Below, piece by piece: positions 8,908 through 17,243 of a DNA stretch of 64,000 bases (its first letter is position 1; every line of letters starts with the position of its first letter). Under the pieces are notes generated by a model. That model searched no databases and had not been told where the DNA came from. It saw only the letters and a program-made list of their open reading frames with translations. The stretch spans positions 1 through 64,000 of the forward strand of contig NZ_JAAGPD010000008.1 of the NCBI RefSeq assembly GCF_017104565.1. Reading direction: 5' to 3'. The translations under genes were made by a program, and so were the position numbers. Source of the DNA: Paraburkholderia sp. Tr-20389. GTDB taxonomy: Bacteria; Pseudomonadota; Gammaproteobacteria; Burkholderiales; Burkholderiaceae.

Positions 8908-9930
8908 TCACGATCCGTTGCTGGCGACCACCTCGTGATACGCGCTCAACAGTTCATCCGGTGTCGCAAGGCCGTCGAGGCGCAGCCACGGCTTGCCGGG
9001 CGCCGCGCGCAGGAACGCGACGGCCGTATGGTTCATCTTGTCGCCGCGATAGACGTTGAATGCGCGCTGTGCGGCCACACTCGCGTCGACCGTGCCCGTG
9101 TAGTACTGCCACTCGGGACCGGCGCCGAAGCGCTCCGCGTAGGACTTCAGGCGCGCTGGCGTGTCCTGTTCGGGGTCGATCGAAATCGACACGATGTGCA
9201 CCTTGTCGCGCTCGCTGCCCAGTTGCTCCTGAAGTTGCTCGAAAGTCTGGGTGACCATCGGGCAAATCGTCGTGCACGACGTATAGATGAACGTCAGCAC
9301 CACCGGGCGGCCGTCGTTGAGTTCGTCGGCGAGCGAGACGGATTTGCCGTCGTCGCGTACCAGCGTGACGGGCGGCAATGCGTAGTCGGCCGTCGTTCGC
9401 GTCGTGCCGGGCGCCATGTCGTGATGATGCGCATGCATGTCCGGCTCGTCGGACATCGAATGCTGTTCCTCTTTCGCCTGATCGTCCTGCGTCGGCGCGG
9501 CGCCGGCAGGTGTCGTGGCTTCATGTGCGTCGTGTGCCGCGGGCATCGGCATGTCGGCGGGCATTGCGTGGGCTTCGTCTGCTGCCGCTTGTTCGGTCGT
9601 GGCGTTCGTCGAAGCGGCTGCCGTTGGCTCTTCGGTTGTGGTGTTCTTCGCAGCGGCTGCTATCGCGTCTTCGGTTGGCGTGTCTTTCGCAGCGGCTGCC
9701 GTCGCGTCTTCGTTCGTGTTGTTCTTCGCCGCCGCTGCGGCCTCTTTCATCACGCGCTGTTTGGCCGACATGCCCTGCATCGCGGCATCGTCGGCGTTGG
9801 CCTCGTCCATGTTCATCGAGGCATCGTGATGATCGGCCGGCATCTTCGCATCGGCGCCGACCGCGGCTTGCGCGACGAGTCCCGCGCCTGTCAGAATGAG
9901 CGCACCGAGTATGCGCGTGTGCGTGTCCAT
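8908..9930 (-). CDS. SCO1/SenC-family copper chaperone with long His/Met-rich, repeat-containing N-terminal region
   Basis: SCO proteins are thioredoxin-fold copper donors or redox proteins. The 340-residue protein has a signal peptide (cleavage around AQA). A variable region of about 150 residues, rich in His, Met and Ala, carries a 13-residue tandem repeat. The SCO domain is at about 185-335, with the copper ligands Cys219 and Cys223 (SCTTIC) and His301 (MNHT). Typical SCO proteins are about 200 residues, so the extension is unusual. His/Met clusters (HSMSDEPDMHAHHHDM) look suited to bind copper. The ATG at 9930 has GAGGAGG upstream. Co-transcription with a response regulator and proximity to copper-oxidase genes suggest it loads copper into those enzymes. 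Confidence 0.9.
   Translation of the reverse strand: MDTHTRILGALILTGAGLVAQAAVGADAKMPADHHDASMNMDEANADDAAMQGMSAKQRVMKEAAAAAKNNTNEDATAAAAKDTPTEDAIAAAAKNTTTEEPTAAASTNATTEQAAADEAHAMPADMPMPAAHDAHEATTPAGAAPTQDDQAKEEQHSMSDEPDMHAHHHDMAPGTTRTTADYALPPVTLVRDDGKSVSLADELNDGRPVVLTFIYTSCTTICPMVTQTFEQLQEQLGSERDKVHIVSISIDPEQDTPARLKSYAERFGAGPEWQYYTGTVDASVAAQRAFNVYRGDKMNHTAVAFLRAAPGKPWLRLDGLATPDELLSAYHEVVASNGS
9583..9738 (-). repeat. Four imperfect 39-bp tandem repeats inside the SCO gene
   Basis: Four in-frame 39-base units encode 13-residue repeats of the type AAAAK-x-T-x-T-E-D-x-x (AAAAKNNTNEDAT, AAAAKDTPTEDAI, AAAAKNTTTEEPT, then a weaker AAASTNATTEQAA). They form a flexible Ala/Thr/Glu linker between the exported N terminus and the SCO domain. 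In-frame units of this kind commonly vary in number between strains. Confidence 0.8.
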
Positions 9931-10039
9931 TGCAACCTCCTCGTCATGACGCAACGGGCTGCGAACCTGGGGCCGGCGCGCAATTCGCCCTTGCTCGTGT
10001 CAGTCTCGTCAAACAGGTGAAGAGCGTCATTGGATGAAG

Positions 10040-10057
10040 CTACCCAAAGCAGGGTAG
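10040..10057. promoter_or_regulatory. Perfect palindrome CTACCC-N6-GGGTAG in the SCO/kinase divergent promoter
   Basis: CTACCCAAAGCAGGGTAG is a perfect 6+6 inverted repeat with a six-base spacer. It lies 110 bases upstream of the SCO gene start and 150 bases upstream of the kinase start. Spaced inverted heptamer-like sites are typical targets of NarL-type regulators, two of which are encoded next to it. It shares sequence with elements at 8141 and 28786. Confidence 0.5.
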
Positions 10058-10133
10058 GAGACTTCCACCTGAGGGTTGCTCCGCCGCTCACGGTCAGATA
10101 TTCCCCGTACGGATCGCAGCATGTGCCCCGTTG

Positions 10134-10152
10134 CCGCGCATCCCGTGCGCGG
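10134..10152. promoter_or_regulatory. Inverted repeat upstream of the histidine kinase gene
   Basis: CCGCGCA-TCCCG-TGCGCGG is a perfect seven-base inverted repeat with a five-base loop, 55 bases upstream of the kinase ATG. It could be an operator or an RNA hairpin in the leader. GC-rich hairpins arise easily by chance at this base composition, so function is not established. Confidence 0.25.
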
Positions 10153-10207
10153 CCTACAATCGTCCGGCGGCTTGAGAGTTTTTCGGGTCAACCAGCCAGG
10201 AGCGCCC

Positions 10208-11329
10208 ATGCATGCCATTACGCCGCCTGAACCGCCCGTGAGGCTGCGCGATCTGATCGACGCGATGCGCAGGCTGGGCAGCGCTGCGCGCAATGCGCAG
10301 CCGCATGCCGCGCATGTCAGCGACGCACGCGGCGCGGCACTCGCCGTGACGACCTGCGACGGCGCAATCGTCAGCGTGAACCGCAGCGCCACCGTGCTGT
10401 TCGGCTATGCAGGCGCCGAGCTGGCAGGCAAGCAGTTCGCCGACTTCGCACACGACGACGACCGCGCGCACGTCGAACGTGAGTTCCACGCCAATGCCGC
10501 TGAAGCGTTTCGTTCATTCGACGTCACGCTCGCGGGCCGGACGGGGCATCGTCTGTTTTTGCGCGTGTTTCAGCAGAGCATTGCATCGGGAGGCACGGGC
10601 GCGCCGCTGCGCCTGTTGATGTTCGTCGAGCCGCTCACGTCATCGAAGATCGACGGTTCAAGCGACTACGAAAGCAGCGCCTTCACCACCTGGCTCTTCA
10701 TGGGCCAGCAGCGCGAACGCGAACGGCTCGCCGCCGAACTGCACGACGGTATGGGCCAGGCGCTGACGCTGATCAAGCTGATGGTGGAAGACGCACGCAT
10801 GCGTCTGCGCGCCGGTCATACGGACGACGCCGTGCAGCTGCTCGATTCGACCGTCCTGCAGATCCGCGACACCATCGGCGAAATGCGGCAGATCTGCGGC
10901 GAATTGCGGCCGCTCGCGCTGGAGCGTCTGGGGCTGCCTGCCGCATTGAGCACGCTATGCCGTCGCGTCGAGAAGAGCGTCGAGACGCTGAGCGTCGCAT
11001 TCGCGTGCGGCGTCGAGGACGGCGAGATACGCGACCATCTGAAGGCTGATATCTTTCGCGTCGTTCAGGAAGCGCTCAACAACATCGTCAAGCATGCCGA
11101 CGCGTCAGAAGTGCGCGTCGATTTACAGCGCGACGGCGCACATCTGCTGCTGTCGATTCACGACAACGGCAGCGGCTGCGACAACCATCCGCTGCGTTCC
11201 AGCGATGCACGCTCGAACGGATTGGGCCTGATCGGCATGCAGCATCGCGTCGAGGCACAAGGCGGCGCATTCGCCCTGAACCCCGGCGATGACGGCGGCA
11301 CGGAAATCACCGCGCGCTGGCTTCTATAA
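10208..11329 (+). CDS. Soluble PAS-domain histidine kinase (NarX/DesK-type HisKA_3)
   Basis: A 373-residue sensor kinase with no signal peptide or membrane span, so it senses a cytoplasmic signal. A PAS domain occupies about residues 40-150 (VTTCDGAIVSVNRSATVLFGY). The HisKA_3 phospho-acceptor helix carries the His in ERLAAELHDGMGQAL (about residue 180). A HATPase domain (about 270-372) has an N box (VVQEALNNIVKHA) and G boxes (DNGSGC, GLGLIGMQHRV). The ATG at 10208 has AGGAG five bases upstream; the longer open frame has no such site. It is divergent from the SCO/regulator genes and convergent with a second NarL-type regulator, suggesting one kinase serving two regulators. Confidence 0.9.
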   Translation: MHAITPPEPPVRLRDLIDAMRRLGSAARNAQPHAAHVSDARGAALAVTTCDGAIVSVNRSATVLFGYAGAELAGKQFADFAHDDDRAHVEREFHANAAEAFRSFDVTLAGRTGHRLFLRVFQQSIASGGTGAPLRLLMFVEPLTSSKIDGSSDYESSAFTTWLFMGQQRERERLAAELHDGMGQALTLIKLMVEDARMRLRAGHTDDAVQLLDSTVLQIRDTIGEMRQICGELRPLALERLGLPAALSTLCRRVEKSVETLSVAFACGVEDGEIRDHLKADIFRVVQEALNNIVKHADASEVRVDLQRDGAHLLLSIHDNGSGCDNHPLRSSDARSNGLGLIGMQHRVEAQGGAFALNPGDDGGTEITARWLL

Positions 11330-11337
11330 CGCTTCAC

Positions 11338-11354
11338 GCGCGCACCGTGCGCGC
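11338..11354. terminator. Possible shared terminator hairpin between convergent genes
   Basis: GCGCGC-ACCGT-GCGCGC forms a short GC-only stem in the 30-base gap between the kinase stop and the convergent regulator stop. There is no U-tract, so this is a weak candidate. Confidence 0.25.
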
Positions 11355-11359
11355 CGCTG

Positions 11360-12154
11360 TCACCCCGCCGCCGCCGTGCCCGTCATGCGCGGCAGCGCGC
11401 CGCTCTCCGCCGTGCCGTGATCGTGACTGGCCTCGGTCTCGTCGACACCCGTACACGTCAACCTCTCGTCGGAATCCGGCTCCGCGCATTTCGACGCGAG
11501 CGACGTCAGCAATCCCATGCTGATCGCCGCGAGCACCAGCCCTGTGACGTTTTCGATCTCGAGTTTGTGCATCACGCTGGCGCGATATTTCTCGATCGTT
11601 TTCGGGCTCAGGTTCAGATACTGCCCGACCTGCCGGTTCGTGCGCCCTTCTGCGATCAGCTTCAATACGCTGCGCTCGCGCGCCGTCAGCAGGTCCCACG
11701 CTTTCTTCGGCGCGGCGATCTCGCGGCCCGTCACGAACGAGTCGACCATGAACCCGTACACGTCCGCGCTCAAATGCTTCTTGCCCTGCATCACGGTACG
11801 CATCGCGAAGAGCAGCTCGTCGAACGACACGTCCTTGAGCACATAACCGTCGACGCCCGCGCGCAACGCCTCGCGCACGTATTCTTCGCTCTGATGCACC
11901 GTCAACGCGATGATGCGAACGTTCGGCGAACGCCGCTTGATTGCGGCCGTTGCGTCGATGCCGTTCATGCCTCGCATCGACAGGTCCATCAGAATCAGGT
12001 CGGGTGCAACGGACATCGCAACCTGACAGGCTTCCTTCCCGTCCCGCGCTTCACCCACCACTTCATAGTCGCTCTGTGTCGACAGCATCGATCGCAACCC
12101 GCTGCGCAGCAGGTCATGATCTTCGGCAATGATGATTCTATGTTTGATGTTCAC
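11360..12154 (-). CDS. NarL/FixJ-family response regulator with His/Glu-rich tail
   Basis: A 264-residue response regulator. The receiver domain (about 5-122) has [16 protein letters not shown] and [12 protein letters not shown]; the LuxR-type DNA-binding domain (about 150-210) has [18 protein letters not shown] and [13 protein letters not shown]-terminal extension of about 45 residues after the helix-turn-helix contains Cys, Asp/Glu and His and is not part of the usual fold. It is closely similar to the regulator at 8193 (shared SFDEL and SPKTIEK segments), so the two are paralogues. GTG at 12154 has AGGAG six bases upstream. The convergent kinase is the likely phospho-donor. Confidence 0.92.
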   Translation of the reverse strand: MNIKHRIIIAEDHDLLRSGLRSMLSTQSDYEVVGEARDGKEACQVAMSVAPDLILMDLSMRGMNGIDATAAIKRRSPNVRIIALTVHQSEEYVREALRAGVDGYVLKDVSFDELLFAMRTVMQGKKHLSADVYGFMVDSFVTGREIAAPKKAWDLLTARERSVLKLIAEGRTNRQVGQYLNLSPKTIEKYRASVMHKLEIENVTGLVLAAISMGLLTSLASKCAEPDSDERLTCTGVDETEASHDHGTAESGALPRMTGTAAAG

Positions 12155-12712
12155 GTTCGGCTCCTCGGCTCCGACATCTGATGTGGCTCAGATCGGCGAG
12201 CACAAATTTCTTCTTCTTTCGATTGTTACTTTCTCGAACATTACGTTAATATTTCGATATGCTAACGTCTTGCTGCGGACTCCATTTCCAGTAAGCTTTG
12301 GCGCTGAAACAGCAAGGATCTTGCCAATCTTGCGCAGCCCTAAGGCGTGGATGGGCGGCTAAGAACTTGTCAGGTATCGGTAAAAATTGCCTTCAAAAAT
12401 GTTTCATTTCTGATCGGTTTCTTTCCGTTTCGCGATTCCGTAATAAGTCGACATAAGTTGATTGCTACGCACAGTCGCCTGTATTCGAGAAGTTTTCACT
12501 CAGACTTCACGCGGTGTTCCGCTGCTTCCGCCTTCCGCCTCGACCGCGTCCCATTGACCCGCCCAGGACGCTGGCGTCCGCAACAGGCTGACCTGTAACG
12601 TTTCTGTACAGTGGGTGAAGGCCCTCCGCCCGCGCGACCGAAAAAGGGGAACTCGCCCCATTGCCGCCCCCTGGATCCCGCACCAGAATCAGAACACCAG
12701 CGGAGACCCATC
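12155..12712. other. Intergenic region, AT-richer than its surroundings
   Basis: About 560 bases without a convincing gene. The part at 12200-12290 is markedly AT-rich (for example TTACGTTAATATTTCGATATGC) and probably holds the promoter of the minus-strand regulator. Short open frames here have no ribosome sites or family features. The GGAG site for the transglycosylase lies at its right end. Confidence 0.5.
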
Positions 12713-13354
12713 ATGCGCGGGCATGCAGCGACACGACCGGCCCACTCGGCGACCGCGCCAGCCGTCGTAGTCGGGGCCGTGCTGTGTGTGTGCATGCAGG
12801 CGGCGCAGGCAGATATCTTCGGCAAGGTCGATCGCACGGGCGCAGTCGTGTTGACCGATACGCCGGGCAAGGCGGGCATGTCGGTGATCGTTGCCGCGCC
12901 CGTCCCGGTCGACCGTGCAAAACAGCCCGGCGGTTCGCGCGCCACGTCCGGCGACACCGCGCAGTTCGACACGGTGATCGCGGAAGCCAGCGAGACTTTC
13001 CATCTGCAACCCGAACTCCTGCATGCCGTCATCGACGTGGAGTCGCGCTATAACCCGAACGCCGTCTCCGACAAGGGCGCACTCGGTCTCATGCAACTGA
13101 TGCCGGATACGGCACGCAGATTCTCCGACGGCAACATGTTCAATCCGCGCGACAACGTGCTCGCGGGCGCGCGGTATCTGCGCTTCCTGCTCGATCTGTT
13201 CAAGGACGATGTTGAACTGGCGCTGGCCGCGTACAACGCGGGAGAGAACGCAGTGATACGCGCGGGCTACCGCGTGCCGTCGTTTCCCGAGACCCGTTCG
13301 TACGTGCCGCGCGTGCTCGAAAAATACCGGCGGCTGCTACCCGCCAGCGGTTGA
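12713..13354 (+). CDS. Exported lytic transglycosylase (SLT domain) with DUF4124-like N-terminal segment
   Basis: Cleaves peptidoglycan glycan strands, probably locally to let an envelope-spanning machine through. The 213-residue protein has a signal peptide (cleavage after VCMQAAQA). A short DUF4124-like beta segment (DIFGKVDRTGAVVLTDTP, about 33-50) precedes an SLT domain (about 85-205) with catalytic Glu in IDVESRYNPNAVS and the GALGLMQLMPDTA and ALAAYNAGENAV motifs. The ATG at 12713 has GGAG seven bases upstream; the open frame further upstream adds 34 residues with no signal-like features. It stands between the regulatory genes and the convergent copper-oxidase operon. Confidence 0.9.
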   Translation: MRGHAATRPAHSATAPAVVVGAVLCVCMQAAQADIFGKVDRTGAVVLTDTPGKAGMSVIVAAPVPVDRAKQPGGSRATSGDTAQFDTVIAEASETFHLQPELLHAVIDVESRYNPNAVSDKGALGLMQLMPDTARRFSDGNMFNPRDNVLAGARYLRFLLDLFKDDVELALAAYNAGENAVIRAGYRVPSFPETRSYVPRVLEKYRRLLPASG

Positions 13355-13380
13355 GCATCTAACCGCGGACCAGGCAGGCA

Positions 13381-15039
13381 TTAAGGCACGATCCAGTCGC
13401 TGTCGGCCACGACGCGCAACCTGTCGGGCTCCGCAAAGCGCACGATGTATCCGCCCTTCGACGCGAAGCGCTGCCCCGGCGCAAGCGTCAGGCGCGGATA
13501 GTAGCCCGTGAGGATGCGATGCTCGAGCATGTCGTCGATACGCTCGACGAGATAGTCCCGCACGAACGCATCCACCATGTGACTCAACGTTTCCGCGAGC
13601 AGCCCGCACGCGAGATAGGTATCGGCCTGCACGCGTTCGTCGACGACGGGAATATGGCGAATCGCGAACCAGCCGAATGCATAGTCGACCCGCACGCGCC
13701 GCCCTTGCGGCAGATCGACGGGATAGGCGAGCCGGGCGTTGGTGCGCCACTTGGCAGGCAACGGCGCGCGATCCAGACCGCCCATGATTCCCGACACATA
13801 CACCGCTGTCGATGCGGGCGGCGCATCGCCGAGCGCGGCAAGATCGGGCGGCCGCAGCCATAGCATCAGTGCGTCCGCATGCGGCGCATGGTGAAGCGCC
13901 GTCGCAACGTTCGCATTGGGAGGCAGCGCGCGATTGTCGACAGCGATACCCTGCTTGCGCAGACTGGTCGCGAGCATCTGCGCGGCGGCTTCGCCGCTGT
14001 CGCCCGCCCGATACAGTTGCAGCACGCTCCTGACGGGCCGCGCCGTCGGCGAACCGGCCGGCTCGCGCATCCGTTGCGCAATCAGCTGCGCTTCGAGCAA
14101 CACGCCCCGCGAAAAATACATCGAATAAGAGTCATGCTCGCTTTCAACGGGCACTTCGACATTCGGAAACAGACACGGCACCTGCTCGCGTTCGCAGAAG
14201 TCGTGAACAGGTGCCCAGTTACGTCCGCCCAACCCCGATAGCACGGCGAACACCGGCTGCTGCGCCAGATAGCGGCGCAGCTGCTCGTCCCATGTATCCG
14301 GCGCGCCGTGTAGTTCCCATACGTGCAACTCCCAACGGCGATTGACCATGAACATCATCTTGCGCGACGAGCGCAGCGCGGGCGTCGCGCCCAGCGGCGC
14401 TGCGTTCTTGTCGGCGAAATAGTGTTGCAGCACATCGAGCATGCCGCGCCGTTTCACGGGATCGGCGTCGGGTGTGATGATGGTCGCGAAGTGCAACACC
14501 GTATCGGTCACACCGGGCGCTCTGCGCCGGTCCAACGTCCTCAGATAGTCGATCAGTGCGCGCATGTCTGCATCGTTGAGCGCGAATTGCGGCATCAGAT
14601 ACCCAAGCGGCCTGCCTTCGGAATCGATGCCTTCGCGGATCGCGCGCGCAAGCGTCGCTTCCGTATACGGTTGACGCGCCGTGCGCATGCCGTCGATGAA
14701 CGGCACCGTGAGTTCATCCGGGCTCTGGGCGCTCGGACGAAACAGATACTGCGCAGCGATCGGCGGAATCGTCGTGTTGCCTTCCTTCGAGCCGAGACCG
14801 CTGCGCCGATGGCAATTCGCGCACGCAGCGGCCGCACCGCGCATCGCGAGCTGCTGATGATGTGTCGCCTCGACGGGAAGGCCGTCGCCTGCGATGCCGT
14901 CGCGAAAGATCGACTCGCCGGTATCGACGGGAGGCGTCGCGTACGCGCCGGGCGAGGACAGCAGCAAACCCGCTGTGAACGCAAACGCCGGCAGCAGCCG
15001 CCGCCACTCACGCGCTATCGCGACGAGACCGCGCGCCAT
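13381..15039 (-). CDS. Exported cytochrome c fused to a periplasmic-binding-protein-like domain
   Basis: A 552-residue exported protein. After a signal peptide (about 1-35, cleavage near AYA) comes a class I cytochrome c domain with haem motif CANCH (Cys73, Cys76, His77) and a probable axial Met in YLMPQFALND (about residue 150). From about residue 190 to 535 there is a type 1 periplasmic-binding-protein fold, as in amino-acid ABC receptors (FADKNAAPLG, FAVLSGLGGRNWAPV, AVYVSGIMGG). Start is the ATG at 15039, two bases after the upstream stop; it has no good ribosome site, so translation may be coupled. It is the last gene of the copper-oxidase operon. Role is inferred: electron transfer linked to recognition of a small molecule or partner. 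Confidence 0.85.
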   Translation of the reverse strand: MARGLVAIAREWRRLLPAFAFTAGLLLSSPGAYATPPVDTGESIFRDGIAGDGLPVEATHHQQLAMRGAAAACANCHRRSGLGSKEGNTTIPPIAAQYLFRPSAQSPDELTVPFIDGMRTARQPYTEATLARAIREGIDSEGRPLGYLMPQFALNDADMRALIDYLRTLDRRRAPGVTDTVLHFATIITPDADPVKRRGMLDVLQHYFADKNAAPLGATPALRSSRKMMFMVNRRWELHVWELHGAPDTWDEQLRRYLAQQPVFAVLSGLGGRNWAPVHDFCEREQVPCLFPNVEVPVESEHDSYSMYFSRGVLLEAQLIAQRMREPAGSPTARPVRSVLQLYRAGDSGEAAAQMLATSLRKQGIAVDNRALPPNANVATALHHAPHADALMLWLRPPDLAALGDAPPASTAVYVSGIMGGLDRAPLPAKWRTNARLAYPVDLPQGRRVRVDYAFGWFAIRHIPVVDERVQADTYLACGLLAETLSHMVDAFVRDYLVERIDDMLEHRILTGYYPRLTLAPGQRFASKGGYIVRFAEPDRLRVVADSDWIVP

Positions 15040-15041
15040 GA

Positions 15042-15863
15042 CTAAGGCGCGGGACGCAGCGCAGGCATGCCGCTCACGCCCACCGCCACGGTTGCGTGGC
15101 GCCCCGGTATCGCGGGCTTGATGAACATGGCTTCGTCGAACGGCGGGTTCACCGACACGCGTTCGAGCACGAGCCTGTCTTTTTTCGCAGCGCCCACCAC
15201 ACTGCTTTCGATCACGAACGGCACCTGCAAGCCATCCACTTCCCGAAAGTCGCGATACGTCACTTCGACCATCACCGGCGTGCGCGACAGGGTGGGTGCT
15301 TCGCGGTCGTACTTGATATCGAGGAACGACGCGGCATCGACCCACACATGCCGGTGCGCGCCCGACGGCAAGGTGACGACGAGCCGGTACGCGTTCTTGC
15401 CTTCGACGCTCTCCATGCCGTCGAGCGCGACCGAGATACCCTTCGCCGCATGATCGAGCAACGGACCGTCGATCACCTGCTCATCGCGCGCAAAACGGAT
15501 TTCGGCTGGCGCATAAGCCTGCACATCCGGCGCGCCGCTGGACGAAGGCCGGATCTTCCAGCCTTCCTTGCCGTCGAAAATACGCACGATCCGCTGACTC
15601 ATCGCCGTGATCTCGAAGCGCGTGCTGCTGGGCCGCCGCAACGCGAGCACGAACGGCGCGTTCGGCGTCGGCGCATTCGCGCTTTCGACATGCCCTGTCC
15701 AGAGCATCGTGCGAACCTGTCGCCAGGCTTCTTCGCCGCCGCGCGCGGCGGCGTTCTTCGCGATGATGTCGTCGACCGTGAGGGGATGCTCGGCGGAGGG
15801 CATCTGCGCCCATGCGAATGCGGATACGCAGCCCGCCAGCAACCATGTGACGATGCGCTTCAT
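15042..15863 (-). CDS. Exported LolA-like (outer-membrane lipoprotein-sorting fold) protein, copy 1
   Basis: A 273-residue exported protein with a signal peptide (about 1-19, FAWA/Q) and a beta-sheet fold resembling LolA/LolB-type lipoprotein-sorting proteins. Recognisable segments are DDIIAKNAAARGGEEAWRQV, FDGKEGWKIRP and VTYRDFREVDGLQVP. It is paralogous to the next gene upstream, sharing the AARGG, GWKxRP, DGPLxDxAAKG and HVWVDAxSFL positions. In many proteobacteria such proteins accompany exported enzymes and may chaperone them or bind hydrophobic ligands. No copper ligands are apparent. The function here is unknown; the operon suggests periplasmic handling of the secreted oxidases. Confidence 0.8.
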   Translation of the reverse strand: MKRIVTWLLAGCVSAFAWAQMPSAEHPLTVDDIIAKNAAARGGEEAWRQVRTMLWTGHVESANAPTPNAPFVLALRRPSSTRFEITAMSQRIVRIFDGKEGWKIRPSSSGAPDVQAYAPAEIRFARDEQVIDGPLLDHAAKGISVALDGMESVEGKNAYRLVVTLPSGAHRHVWVDAASFLDIKYDREAPTLSRTPVMVEVTYRDFREVDGLQVPFVIESSVVGAAKKDRLVLERVSVNPPFDEAMFIKPAIPGRHATVAVGVSGMPALRPAP

Positions 15864-15903
15864 GATCGGAACCCTCGTTCGAATACTCCGCTTACCTGGC
15901 CGC

Positions 15904-16719
15904 TCACTTGGCCGCGACCTTGGCGGGCGCGGGTGCGGGTTGCCCTTGCGCGGGCAACTGGGGCTTCGCGAACAGCGTATCGTCGGCGGGCTGATTCACC
16001 GTGACATGCTGGATCGTCATCTGATGCTTCTGCTTGACGCCCGTCACCTGCGTCTCCAGAAGATGCGGCACCGTCAGCGCGCCTTCGCGCCGGAAATCGC
16101 GGTAGTAGACAGCGACGTTGTGCATGCGGCCATCCAGCCGGCGCGGATCGCCTTCGACCTTCACTTCGAGAAAGCTCGACGCGTCAATCCACACATGCCG
16201 CTGCCGCTGATCTTTCGTCGTCAGCAGAATCTTGTACGCGCGATGTCCGTCCACTGTCTCAATGCCCTGAAGCGCGACCTGGCTGCCCTTCGCCGCGTAG
16301 TCGATCAGCGGTCCGTCGAGATCGGCCGTCTCCGCCGCGGACTTCGCTTCCGCGGACGTATAGGGTTCGGCCACATTGCGTCCGAGGAACGGCCGCACCT
16401 TCCATCCTTGCGCGCCGTCGTAGACCTGATACGCGATCTGGTTATCGAAGTTCAGTTCGAAGCGGCTCTTGTGCGGGCGCTTCATCGTCATCACGAACGG
16501 CAGCTTGACGGGCTTCGTGCCGCCCACGTCGATCTGTCCGCTCATCGTCATCGTCGTGACGGCGCGCCACGCTTGCAGGCCGCCGCGCGCGGCCACGTTG
16601 CGCTCGACGATCTGCGCGGCGCTCATGCCGCCGCCTCCCGCAGCCATTGCAGCCTGCGAAGCGGCGATCGCAGCCAGCGCGACCGTGGTGCCAGCCATCA
16701 TCAGAATGCCCCGATTCAT
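15904..16719 (-). CDS. Exported LolA-like protein, copy 2
   Basis: A 271-residue exported protein, paralogue of its downstream neighbour. It has a signal peptide (cleavage after AAMA), then AAQIVERNVAARGGLQAW, a beta-rich body with GAQGWKVRPFLGRN, and a C-terminal Pro/Ala tail with three AP/QP units. The ATG at 16719 has AGGAG at good spacing; the much longer open frame upstream reads through the next gene on a wrong frame and was discarded. Two adjacent but diverged copies suggest either a heterodimer or two different clients. No enzyme motif is visible. Confidence 0.8.
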   Translation of the reverse strand: MNRGILMMAGTTVALAAIAASQAAMAAGGGGMSAAQIVERNVAARGGLQAWRAVTTMTMSGQIDVGGTKPVKLPFVMTMKRPHKSRFELNFDNQIAYQVYDGAQGWKVRPFLGRNVAEPYTSAEAKSAAETADLDGPLIDYAAKGSQVALQGIETVDGHRAYKILLTTKDQRQRHVWIDASSFLEVKVEGDPRRLDGRMHNVAVYYRDFRREGALTVPHLLETQVTGVKQKHQMTIQHVTVNQPADDTLFAKPQLPAQGQPAPAPAKVAAK

Positions 16720-16754
16720 CTCTGTCTCCTCGATGTGTTGCCGCGCGCACCGCT

Positions 16755-17243
16755 TCATTGAACGACCAGTCCGTCGATATGGAACGAACCGATCAGCACG
16801 TTGACGCGGTCCCCCGCCTTCACCACGTTGCCCTTGTTCGAAAACACCATCCAGTACTGCTGGCCGACTTCGAGCGTGCCCGTTTGCCGCAACTGGCCGA
16901 TGTTGTCCATCACGGGCACTTCGAGCAGCACATGATTCGCCTCGCCGTACAGATACGGCGTCGCCGCCTTGTCGCCGAGCAGCTTCGCGAGCGCCGGGTC
17001 CGTCACGCGATAACTGAAGCGCAGCAGGTTGCCCGACGCGGTGCGCCGCACGCTCATGCTGTCGATGCCGCGCATCGACTGATAGAACGTGCGGGCATGT
17101 GCCGTCAGCTTCATCGGCTCGTAGTGCGACGCGTGCGAGGCACCGCCATGCGCCGACACCTGCCGGGTCTGCTGCGCCGCTGCGGGGACCGCCAGTGCGG
17201 CGGCCCAGCCGACCCATAGCGCCGCGATGGCGAGGCCTCTCAT
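16755..17243 (-). CDS. Small exported protein of unknown function
   Basis: A 162-residue protein with a clear signal peptide (cleavage about AAAQQ at 23-24), a short His-rich stretch just after it (HGGASHASHYEPM) and a compact beta-rich body ending IGSFHIDGLVVQ. I do not recognise the family. The His cluster next to genes for copper proteins could bind metal, but that is speculation. Its ATG overlaps the stop of the 2726-residue exoprotein gene as ATGA, so the two are translationally coupled and possibly assemble together. Confidence 0.75.
   Translation of the reverse strand: MRGLAIAALWVGWAAALAVPAAAQQTRQVSAHGGASHASHYEPMKLTAHARTFYQSMRGIDSMSVRRTASGNLLRFSYRVTDPALAKLLGDKAATPYLYGEANHVLLEVPVMDNIGQLRQTGTLEVGQQYWMVFSNKGNVVKAGDRVNVLIGSFHIDGLVVQ

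Noticed and set aside
12347-12598. 83-codon plus-strand frame in the 12.2-12.7 kb gap
   Set aside because: No ribosome site, no recognisable feature and random-looking composition.
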